From the NCBI RefSeq assembly GCF_000003605.2, contig NW_003107109.1, forward strand, positions 4,124 through 57,489: a DNA stretch of 53,366 nucleotides, in the 5' to 3' direction. The position numbers and the translations under genes were made by a program. Numbering within the stretch: the stretch's first letter is position 1; each line of letters opens with the position of its first letter. The stretch comes from Saccoglossus kowalevskii. Taxonomy: Eukaryota > Hemichordata > Enteropneusta > Harrimaniidae. This document shows positions 26,901 through 34,100 of the stretch, piece by piece. The notes beneath the pieces were generated by a model. That model was given only the letters and a program-made list of their open reading frames with translations, searched no databases and was not told the DNA's origin.

Positions 26901-29900
26901 GACCCACTAGTACTGTAACCCCACTTGACAATCAGGAGGCATACGACCTATGGTTTCATTATATATATATTATCTATGTTGTAGAGTTACACAATGGACA
27001 TCTTCATGAGACAGCAATGGAACGATCCCAGACTGTCATTCACCGAGTACAATCACAGTGTATCGGTGCATACGCAGCTTTTGAATCGGATGTGGTTCCC
27101 TGATCTCTTCTTCCCAAACGAGAAAAGAGCCTACCAGCATGACGTCACCACAGACAACAAACTTTTACGATTGTTTCCCAACGGCGATATTTTATACAGT
27201 GTAAGGTACGTGACGTCACACTTTGTCGTGCTTTTCACATGGACATATAATGTGTGAAAATTTAGCAGAATTTGTTTAGTTTATAATTTATAAAAGAAAT
27301 TTGAAAGAAATAAAGTCAAAAATCACATGCATAGTTTCACCATTACGTCATTTTTGGTAACATTCGCTAACTAGTTCTCGGATATTAATAGAATAGAAGT
27401 TCGGACATTTTAACAAAGATTTTGTAGTTTGTCACAAAGCTCCATAAATGACGCTATAATGCAAACCTCACAAAATCCATTATCGAAACGTCCATGTCTA
27501 TGTAATAGACCTGGTGTCAGCCTTTTCAGTAATCAATGAACATAAAACGAAGGAAAAACATAGATATAAGCAGTTTATTTTATGATAATTTCCAATATTT
27601 CCAGCTGTCACCAGATGAATAAATATAAGTGCATACCCATTGGTTCTTGTAATTGTTTTACGGGCTTCAAGTTACGAGCCTGAATGTGCCTCTCTTAAAT
27701 GCAGGTGACAGTTAAAGCGGTCACGTTTACGACTCAGAATAGTTTAGATTATAGGTGGAGGCGATGCAACTCGATAAACCCCATCTGCAGTGGTACTTTG
27801 CTTGGTATTAATTGTACTTAGTGGACAAGTGTGATCAGTAATAAAATAAAAGACAAAAAATAACGCTAAAACTTTACCAATACATTCCGCTCCGATTTCC
27901 GTTATTGCAATTGATACGGCTAATCTAATTTACAGTTTATTATGTAGAGAATGAAAACCTAGTGAGTGACTCAGTCCCAACCGTCTCCAGGGAATCCTGC
28001 ATGTTTATCTCAGAGAACGATTTGATTTGCCTCCGTTTTTTAAATCTAGTATGGCCTTGATAAGTAATCCTGCAACTGCGAGGTCGATAACGTGACCTAC
28101 TAATAGAATATATTAGGATCAAAACAAGTAATTTCGGTATTCGGGGCCTATGACGTCACATAGTATGTCGATAAATAGAATACATACCTCAGTCACAAAT
28201 ACAGCAATGTGAATCGCGAAGTTTATTGATTATATTATGAAAATAAAGGCCAATTTTATTAATTTCTTGGGCAAACTGATTGCCAGTTTATAATAAATAA
28301 GTTTATCATGAAAATACTATTCCTATCATTTTCAATAAAGAAGTGTGATGCTTTGAATCACGGGGAAAGACAAACATTAGAAAGAGCATATGGAGTTAAT
28401 TAGTGCACGGGGTATTTTCTGGTGTCCAACCGGGCCATTCCTCCCCGTATATGGGGCGGTCGACCGAGTGCTTTGTTATTCACTCGCATTACCCACAATG
28501 CAACGTCCCTGTCCAGATCTCAATGGCATGTACTAGTCAAGTACCATGATATTTCGTATTAGTAAGATAAGGTAATTGCCAATCTGCAGCTGAATACGGG
28601 GCTGATGGCCTGGACATCGAAACATCAATATCGTTCCCTGCAATTACTACTGTATCAAAAGTACAATATGTCAGTGTGTACATGGCAAATTTAATAAATC
28701 GACAGACATTTCAATTACAAAGACAACATACAAGTATGCTATATGGTTTGTAGCCGCGTGTTACGATGTATTAAATGCATATTAAATACAATTTTTAATA
28801 GAGTTCGCTTTACGGTTATTAAACAAAAATAACTCTAATTACTAATAACTCGATATTGATTAATAGACAGACATGGCAATACATGACTTGTTTAGATTAA
28901 GGTTCATTTCGACCCAATTTATTATTCTTCAACTTAAAGTTCATGTCACTTATTCCGAACCTATTGCAATACATATTATTTTTTTTTATTTCGCTTGGGA
29001 ACATACGGCAACCATGAAATATTACTATTATTAGACTTATAAGCATATTGCCGGTATATATCTTGATATATATGGTTTTAATGCTTTACGTTTACAAGCA
29101 TTAACATTATGTGTTACTTCTTACGCTGATTACTGTTTCCATCTCTCAAAGTATGTGTTACTTCTTACATTGACCACTGTTTTCATCTCTCACTGTATGT
29201 GTTGCTTCTTGTGATGACCACTGTTTCCACCTCTCTCTATGTGTGTTAATTCTTACGCTGACCACTGATTCCATCTTTCACTGTATGTGTTACTTCTTAT
29301 GCTGCCCATGGTTTCTATGTTTCTCTGTATGTGTTACTTTATACGCTCACCACCGTATTATTTATTGTATAGGTTACTTCTTACACTGACGTGTATGATG
29401 TCGCTACAAAAATTTCCGATGGATCGTCAACAATGTGCAGTACAGTGCGAAAGCTGTGAGTATATATGCGAGTAGGTTCTTGTAACTCATACTTGATTTC
29501 GATGACACGCGTGACCAGCGACAACTTTAGAGCAAAGTGATTATCTATTTTGAGCTAGAGTAAAAACCTAGTCGGGCGAAAACGGATGAATAATCTATAA
29601 ACATATTTTTTTCAGATGGATTTACTACAAAAGATTTATTATTCAAATGGCGGGACGTTGAGCCTATTCAAAGGGATTCAAACCTTCAATTGCCACAGTT
29701 TGACATCGTTGGTACACGAACACTACTCTGCACAAAACAATATAACACAGGTAATTAGTTTCTGATAGTAATTTGTTACTAATTCTTTCTTTTAGTTATG
29801 AATTTGTTACGGTGCAATGTGTTATAATTATATATGAATTTGCTATTTTTTTCCCAGTAAACCGGAAATTCGGATAACTGTTGCATTTTTTTCTCAACAT

Positions 29901-32900
29901 ACCTCAGGTAACTACACATGCGTGGAAGGCCGATTTATCATGACTCGACAGATGGGATACTATATGATACAAACATATATACCCAGTATGCTTATCGTTA
30001 TACTATCGTGGGTGTCATTCTGGATCAGTGCCGAATCATCACCAGCTAGAGTCGCCTTGGGCATCACTACCGTGCTCACCATGACAACGCAGAGCTCAGG
30101 CGCCAACGAGACGTTGCCCAAAGTGTCGTATGTGAAGGCAATAGATATATGGATGGCCGTGTGTTTGTTATTCGTATTCGCCGCCTTAGTGGAATTTGCT
30201 GCTGCTAATTATAAGTCTCGCAAGAAAATAGGAAAAGCCGATCGACAGAAACGGCAAAAAGAAAACAAGGTGAGACAAACTACTTCTGTCTGGAGACAAA
30301 TTTTGTATGGGTCCATAAAATTCGATATGAGTTTACTCGTATTCCGCGTTTTCGAATCTTTTATATATCAAGTTTGAACTATTTTTAGCCGTTTTTCCAT
30401 ACGTTGACCATGCGCTGTATTATTAATCAGGTCACAATTGTATATTTATTAGCTGTATAAATTAACTTCGGGTGCGAACGCCTGAATCTTCCCAGGCCAT
30501 CACTGCGCATGATCACGGCACAAGACGCGCACCAATAAGTGCATAAAGAAAAATCGTGTAAACAATTGTTCGACGCCATCTTTGTTACTTATAGTCGCGT
30601 GCGTTGTGTTGACAGTAGGGCAATTTCATTGGCGAATTTTATTTAGCCCGATAAGACACAATTCAAAAAGAATTGATATGTCAATGAAACAACTCCCAAT
30701 GCTAAACAATATATTAATAAAAGATATCCATATTGCATCTATAAAGATAACGCCCCATCCCAAACGTCTCGTCAGTGTTTAATTGATGGACGCGGGAGCA
30801 CCCAGTTACACTCACAGTAGTGCCACGTAGATAATATGTCGCAAAACTGACGTAACGTTGAGATGTGTGAACTGAGGAAATCGCGTTTTTAGTTCACGCG
30901 CGTGGTGAATGGGATTCAAGATGACGGCACGCACGATTCGTGTTTCGCCGTGTGTCAAAATGACTCGAAATATTATTTGAAATTGAAATATTTTCAGTAC
31001 GTTGTCAAATTATCTTATCAATGAACAAGGTTCCGATAATGTTTTATTATGAATGAACTGTTTCTCATAATTTGTGAAATAACAAACAAAATGGCGCTGC
31101 CAACTGACCGGAAGTGCACCATTTTCAAACTATTAGGATACTTATATCTCTTTCATACTCTTCCATATATACACATGTTATCTATCGAGCTCGCTGCGAC
31201 TGCTTCGTTCGCAAATAATATGTAGCAGGCAATGCCTGGCGAGCGAGCTCAGCCGAGTAGTTTATTGCTGTACTAAAAATAGAACTGACGTAACCATAGA
31301 AGGTCGAAGCGTGTGAACTGCGGAAGTCGGGTTATTAGCTCTCGCGCGTGTTGAGTGGAATTCAAGATGGCAATACGCACGATTTGTTCGTCGCCGCTGA
31401 TCAAAATGACCCCAAATATTATTCAAAGCTGAAATAGTTGTTCAGTCCGTTGACAGAAATTGATTGCATTTTTATTGAACAACATTCTGAAAATGTTTTA
31501 TCAAAAATGAGCTGTTTTCGCTCAATTTGTGAAAAAAAGAAACATAATGGCGGCGCCCAATTTACAAACTGTTAGGGTATAGAGGGTATATACTCTTCTA
31601 TATGTTCGCTAAAGGGCTCGCGTCGCTGCGCTTGCTATGAAATATACAATCAATGTTAATACAGTTAAGGGAGTCTATCAATTTCATCAACTCTCGCATT
31701 TATTTATAAACCGCACGACATTTCAAATGACCACGTTGTCACATTACATACTGACCGTCGTATGTATCTAAATAACGATGGACTAACATAAGCCACAATT
31801 ATCTTGCATATTGTCAGAATAATTATAACTAACGACAGACAGGGTTCGTGCAATGAAATTTCAAATGGTCTAAATATGTATATATGTAATTGTGACTCAC
31901 ATGGAGGTAATCTTGGCGATTATATTAACAACTTGAAACGCTTTTGCATCATCACCCGGAATCCAAGTTCGTTGCTAAACAAGAATGAAATTCGAGGTCA
32001 CTTATTCTCAAACTGAAATTTCACAATGAATATGATTTTTGATTATGCAAATATCATGCACATAAATTGGTTTATACCATTGATGAGACTTTTGCTGTTT
32101 CTCATTGTGCATAAGCATATTCTTGTTTTATTTTTATTTTTAACTCAAAATTGTCCTACGCAAAACAGAAAAGTATATGCCCGCTGTTATCGTTTATTTT
32201 GCAAACCAGGAACAATATCTGTCTTTTCTTTGTGGCTTTGCTTGTTTTCAATTAGTGCCCCAAAATTTAAACGTTATGTCAATATTTCCTCTGGTATTTT
32301 CTATATTCAGGTCAAATTTCTCGGTGGTTGTCATGCTTCCCCCAAACATGAGATCATATGTTATTTTTTGGGATTTGTTAGAGGCATTTGTGAAAGGATT
32401 TACAAATAGGTTAATAATACATCTGAAAATCTGTATTAAAGTTTTGCACGTAGAGCCAAAATCTTGATAATTTCCATACATATTTTCTCCCAATGAAAAA
32501 CCTAACCGTTTTTTCAGTAGTTTGCTTGGGGACGTCTTGAACATCCATCATATCAATCAAGTGAAAATAAACTTGATGAGCGTTAAATATTAACAAAAAT
32601 CTAGCAAAGTTTCAGCATGTAGCTAAATGCATAAAGTCGAATGATTTCTGAGTAAACGCAACGGGACGCTTCTCTACCCTATCACTGGCGTGAATAGAAA
32701 AACATATGTTGAATACATTTTACGTATATTCTTGCCCGTGACATACTCTAATTTGTTGACATTTTTATTATATGTTTCAATTTTTAAATGTAATTCAAGG
32801 TCATGTTTGAGCCTATTGTGTGATGATAGGAAAAAAATGAGCTACGAAATTCATTTTATGCTTAAAGGGCGGTAGTCGTTGCGTCGCGCATGTGCAACAT

Positions 32901-33530
32901 TTGTGTTGATAAACATTGATTTTCCCACAATCCAATGCGCTCTTCTATTGGAAGTCATAAGTATGAGGTTTGACCTGGGCGCGACTTGTACTAATTACCG
33001 TCAGTGACTCCTTCGATAACTTCCAATGACCTAACAAATACCTCATTCAAACTTAACATATCAATTTGTGCACGTTGATTTGCGCAACAGACAAATTCGC
33101 CATCTTTGTTTATATGAGACCCACATATCTCGCGCATGCGTGGCACGACGACTACCGCCCTTTAACTATAATAACTAGCTATAGTATATTGATACTGCAA
33201 TGCAATCTTTAGCATATCATAGTTTTAATGACTTTCTCATTTCATTTTCAGCTGAGCAACGAAAACAGCGAGAACAGTACTTTACTGGAGATGAAACCAA
33301 TACAGACTTACATCAAAACAGATTTTAAATCTATGCCATCGACGGTTACCAGTGGCGCGCAGCTGTCGGACACCGAGGTGAAGGTGGTTCTTCACAAACC
33401 ACCAGAAACAGACTGGGCACAGTACATCGATTACGTTTCGCGTGTAGCCTTTCCTGTGGCGTTTCTTCTGTTCAACATAGTCTACTGGACCATGTACATG
33501 ACATGGTACTTTAATCCAGACGATGATTAA
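2893..33530 (+). CDS. GLRA: Glycine receptor alpha-like Cys-loop chloride channel subunit, 8 coding exons, 437 aa
   Basis: Pentameric ligand-gated anion channel subunit of the plasma membrane. Eight exons with GT-AG borders join in one frame (77+89+68+221+83+135+362+279 nt) to 437 codons plus stop. Order: signal peptide (residues 1-25); ligand-binding domain with YDLRIRPNF (46-54), [16 protein letters not shown] (75-90), Cys-loop C159/C173 with 13 residues between, second disulfide C218/C229 typical of GlyR; TM1 about 242-264; TM2 with the anion-channel P-A-R motif (270-272) and [16 protein letters not shown]3 about 300-326; basic M3-M4 loop; TM4 about 407-430. Alignment to human alpha1 is from memory. 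The alpha1 residues F63, R65, G160, K200, Y202 and T204 are kept; F159, Y161, F207 and R271 are not. No obvious gephyrin-binding motif is seen in the loop. An orthologue of GLRA1-4 before their split is likely; an individual vertebrate paralogue cannot be assigned. Confidence 0.95.
2970..3602 (+). other. Intron 1 of the GLRA-like gene
   Basis: 633 bp, GTGAGT...TTAG. The overlapping open frames inside it (2935-3198 minus, 2948-3190 plus) are short and unsupported. Confidence 0.85.
3603..3691 (+). CDS. GLRA: GLRA-like exon 2: N-terminus of ligand-binding domain
   Basis: Acceptor TTATTTTATTAG, donor GTAAGT. The exon encodes residues 26-56, including [17 protein letters not shown], which matches the family signature FLDxLxxxYDxRIRPNF. 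An N-M-T glycosylation sequon lies at residue 27, just after the predicted signal cleavage. Entry phase 2 and exit phase 1 fit exons 1 and 3. Confidence 0.95.
8430..8988 (+). repeat. Diverged direct repeat pair, about 480 bp apart
   Basis: 8430-8523 and 8906-8988 share AAACATACG, an AAAATAARACA stretch, TTGCCGAGTT, GTTTAGAATAA and TTTGATTGTC/TTTGTTTGTC in the same order, with small insertions. This looks like two old copies of one unknown interspersed repeat. Confidence 0.5.
14868..15260. mobile_element. TTAA MITE family B, interrupted by an assembly gap
   Basis: The left edge reads TTAAAGCGCGG and the right edge CCGCGCTTTAA, so both ends keep TTAA. The right 80 bp (about 15180-15260) are close to the right end of the element at 32862-33168 (shared TTTGTTTATATGAGACCC, then GACGACTACCGC). 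The centre is replaced by 300 Ns, so length and content are unknown. Confidence 0.65.
14878..15177. other. Assembly gap (300 N)
   Basis: Run of 300 Ns. Open frames reported across it are artefacts. Confidence 1.
15920..15986 (+). repeat. 18 bp tandem repeat, about 4 copies
   Basis: Units of the form ACATTGCGCACACATAG and ACATTGTACACACATAG repeat in tandem. Confidence 0.7.
17725..17890 (+). repeat. Degenerate ~28-30 bp tandem repeat with TTAC..ACGTAA core
   Basis: About six units of ATTACATCACGTAATATAG plus a short linker (AGTACAACCT). Each unit carries a near-palindromic TTACATCACGTAA or TTACATTACGTAA core. The copies differ by several bases, so the array is not recent. Confidence 0.65.
19063..19274 (-). 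mobile_element. TTAA MITE family B, truncated copy in reverse orientation
   Basis: The + strand here matches the reverse complement of 32870-33075 over about 200 bp (shared AAAATCAATGTTTATCAACA, CAAGTCGCGCCCAGGTCA, ATCGAAGGAGTCAC). One end stops at a CCCTTAA-type terminus near 19272. The opposite terminal repeat is missing. Confidence 0.7.
21020..21087 (+). CDS. GLRA: GLRA-like exon 3 (68 bp)
   Basis: Acceptor ATCCGTAG, donor GTAAGT. It encodes the end of Gly56 and [18 protein letters not shown] then ETTM (57-78), matching GPPVxVxxxIFxxSxxSxxETTM of GlyR alpha. The length of 68 bp equals exon 3 of vertebrate GLRA genes. The glycosylation site that human alpha1 has here (N38) is replaced by Glu60. 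No second, alternative exon 3 (as in GLRA2 exons 3A/3B) was found in the flanking introns. Confidence 0.93.
21144..21575 (+). repeat. Minisatellite, nine 48 bp units, nearly identical
   Basis: Exactly nine 48 bp units (432 bp) beginning TTTAGTGTCTTGC and ending TATTTGGGATCA. I count only two single-base differences among all copies (in units 2 and 4), so the array expanded or was homogenised recently. Because 48 is a multiple of 3 and the unit has no stop in several frames, long repetitive open frames arise on both strands. These are artefacts, not a gene. Confidence 0.95.
24536..25724 (-). mobile_element. Decayed mariner (Tc1/mariner) DNA transposon with both TIRs
   Basis: 1189 bp element flanked by TA (24534-24535 and 25725-25726). 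About 34 bp terminal inverted repeats share CGTTCAATA and GTAATGCCCCTGACCCA with two internal mismatches. The minus strand encodes a mariner transposase in pieces. It is inserted in intron 3, antisense to the GlyR-like gene. The length is slightly below the usual ~1.3 kb. Confidence 0.93.
24600..25557 (-). pseudogene. Broken mariner transposase
   Basis: Starting at the minus-strand ATG at 25557 ([17 protein letters not shown]), the reading runs through [75 protein letters not shown] and [15 protein letters not shown] to [14 protein letters not shown]. All three acidic catalytic positions of a DD34D enzyme are recognisable (THDET, LQDHA, APSDI). The frame changes near KYVMM/DDAPSY, before ETAPRPG, and after KRRGKIS. 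About 30 residues are missing between DPKTKSQ and DGVVMTDF, near 25045. It cannot be active. Confidence 0.9.
25919..26176. other. Assembly gap (258 N)
   Basis: Run of 258 Ns in intron 3, 0.2 kb past the mariner. Confidence 1.
26985..27205 (+). CDS. GLRA: GLRA-like exon 4: loops D, A and E region
   Basis: Encodes residues 79-152: [17 protein letters not shown], then [11 protein letters not shown] and [19 protein letters not shown]85 and R87 correspond to alpha1 F63 and R65 on the complementary face of the binding site. The exon is 221 bp against 224 in vertebrates; the missing residue lies in the variable stretch after NEY/TEY. Of the two zinc-site histidines of alpha1 (H107, H109) only the second is kept (H130). 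Phase 0 fixes the acceptor at 26983-26984 rather than the AG two bases later. Donor GTACGT. Confidence 0.95.
27206..29372 (+). other. Intron 4 of the GLRA-like gene (2.2 kb)
   Basis: GTACGT...TTGTATAG. The donor is followed at once by a perfect CRE (27211-27218). The rest is AT-rich without genes, up to the 44 bp tandem repeat (29110-29372). A ZNF143/Staf-like motif TACCCACAATGCAACG lies at 28490-28505. Confidence 0.85.
29110..29372 (+). repeat. Minisatellite, six 44 bp units abutting exon 5
   Basis: Units start at 29110, 29154, 29198, 29242, 29286 and 29330, each 44 bp (last spacing 40). Consensus begins TGTGTTACTTCTTACGCTGA and ends in a pyrimidine-rich TTTCCATCTCTCACTGTA. The next unit would start at 29370, and is the exon 5 acceptor and exon start itself (TAGGTTACTTCTTACACTGAC). 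The units are moderately diverged. Confidence 0.85.
29373..29455 (+). CDS. GLRA: GLRA-like exon 5: Cys-loop
   Basis: 83 bp, the same length as vertebrate GLRA exon 5. It encodes [18 protein letters not shown] and then [10 protein letters not shown] (152-179), with the invariant F-P-M-D of the Cys-loop between C159 and C173. An extra cysteine, C177, stands where GlyR alpha has Leu (IMQLES). Acceptor TTGTATAG, donor GTGAGT, exit phase 1 (the Tyr180 codon is split). The first 19 bases are nearly identical to the tandem repeat just upstream. Confidence 0.95.
29456..29615 (+). other. Intron 5 of the GLRA-like gene (160 bp)
   Basis: GTGAGT...TTTTTTTCAG; short, nothing else seen. Confidence 0.9.
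29616..29750 (+). CDS. GLRA: GLRA-like exon 6: loop B end to loop C start
   Basis: Acceptor with a T-rich tract and CAG; donor GTAATT. It encodes Y180[11 protein letters not shown] through CTKQYNT (218-224). It is 135 bp, one codon shorter than the vertebrate exon, in the variable strand after the loop B region. C218, K220, Y222 and T224 match alpha1 C198, K200, Y202 and T204. Human alpha1 has F-G-Y where this exon begins with Y-G-F. Confidence 0.95.
29751..29907 (+). other. Intron 6 of the GLRA-like gene (157 bp)
   Basis: GTAATT...ACCTCAG; short, nothing else seen. Confidence 0.9.
29908..30269 (+). CDS. GLRA: GLRA-like exon 7: loop C end, TM1-TM3 (fused vertebrate exons 7+8)
   Basis: Encodes residues 225-345: [10 protein letters not shown] closes the second disulfide (C229); [19 protein letters not shown] is pre-TM1/TM1; [20 protein letters not shown] is TM2 with Ala at the 2' position as in alpha2/alpha3; [20 protein letters not shown] is the TM2-TM3 loop and TM3; it ends in a lysine/arginine-rich stretch (327-345). 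At 362 bp it equals vertebrate exons 7 and 8 joined, less one codon. Acceptor CCTCAG, donor GTGAGA, exit phase 0. Confidence 0.96.
30841..31636 (+). repeat. Diverged tandem duplication, ~370 bp units
   Basis: 30841-31205 and 31279-31636 align over their whole length with many substitutions (shared ACTGACGTAAC, GTGTGAACTG, ATTCAAGATG, GCACGA, AATATTATT, AAAATGTTTTAT-like, ATGGCG, CTCGC...CGCTGCG). No coding frame is kept in both copies. They could be two copies of one unknown element or a local duplication. Confidence 0.65.
32862..33168. mobile_element. TTAA MITE family B, copy with both ends
   Basis: Starts TTAAAGGGCGGTAGTCGTTG and ends CGACGACTACCGCCCTTTAA, about 307 bp, TTAA on each side, with short imperfect terminal repeats followed by GC-rich GCGCATG motifs. 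It is non-coding. Related copies lie at 14868-15260 and, reversed, at 19063-19274. It lies 83 bp upstream of the last GlyR-like exon. Confidence 0.8.
33252..33530 (+). CDS. GLRA: GLRA-like exon 8: M3-M4 loop, TM4, C-terminus
   Basis: Acceptor TTTCATTTTCAG in phase 0. It encodes residues 346-437: a polar, Ser/Thr/Glu-rich intracellular loop, then [20 protein letters not shown] and [14 protein letters not shown] (TM4, matching the IDKISRxxFPxxFLxFNxxYW signature), a short acidic tail and TAA. The whole M3-M4 loop is about 80 residues. Confidence 0.94.
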   Translation: MSNENSENSTLLEMKPIQTYIKTDFKSMPSTVTSGAQLSDTEVKVVLHKPPETDWAQYIDYVSRVAFPVAFLLFNIVYWTMYMTWYFNPDDD

Positions 33531-34100
33531 AAGTAATTACAGATATCCTGCGCAAGTCGATCTCTAAGTGGATGTTTGCACATGCTAGGGTATAAATTGA
33601 CACTGGATTAGATAGAGCCACGTTATGTCACACACAAAATTCAATTTATTGAGACGTACACTCACACTGCTCTATAAATAGATCGTAAATTGGATGTTAT
33701 GATACATGGTAACAACCAGATACATGTATTCTATTAATGTTCTTAATTGACTGAATTCTTTTTAAAGAAATAATAACTCACATAATTTTCTGCATACCCT
33801 TGCCAGACACATTTGGTGTAGAAGTGACTGTGAATTAGTTAAATTGTTTTACTTTAATGTCGTATGTTTTTGTGTTTGTTTGTTTGTTTTGTTTTTTTTG
33901 TTGTTGTTTTTTTTTTTTTGTGATACACTAATGCGGCAACAGCAATATAAATCAATGTATTTATATGAGGAAAATTAAAACTGAGCTAAGCAGTAAAATG
34001 TGTAGGTAATTAGCATAAATGTTCCCATGCATAAATTACATAATAAATGAAAAGCTACATAGTTTTACCAATGAAAATGCAACTTACTAGTGTTCAATGT
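33531..34100 (+). other. Probable 3' UTR with low-complexity T/G stretch
   Basis: Follows the TAA of the GlyR-like gene. A T/G-rich run (about 33868-33922) precedes the first clear AATAAA at 34042-34047, about 510 nt after the stop. Confidence 0.5.
34042..34047 (+). terminator. Candidate poly(A) signal of the GLRA-like gene
   Basis: AATAAA, the first canonical hexamer downstream of the stop codon. Later hexamers exist (for example near 35518). Confidence 0.4.

Larger units (their letters stand above)
21088..26984 (+). other. Intron 3 of the GLRA-like gene (5.9 kb)
   Basis: GTAAGT...TTGTAG. It contains the 9 x 48 bp minisatellite near its 5' end, a decayed mariner (24536-25724), a 10 bp inverted repeat CCTAACCACA (23501-23510 and 23533-23542), and an assembly gap (25919-26176). 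21580-24500 and 26180-26980 show nothing else that I can support. Confidence 0.85.
30270..33251 (+). other. Intron 7 of the GLRA-like gene (3.0 kb)
   Basis: GTGAGA...TTTTCAG. It contains a diverged tandem duplication (30841-31205 and 31279-31636) and a TTAA MITE (32862-33168). Overlapping open frames at 32026-32596 on both strands are unassigned. Confidence 0.85.
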
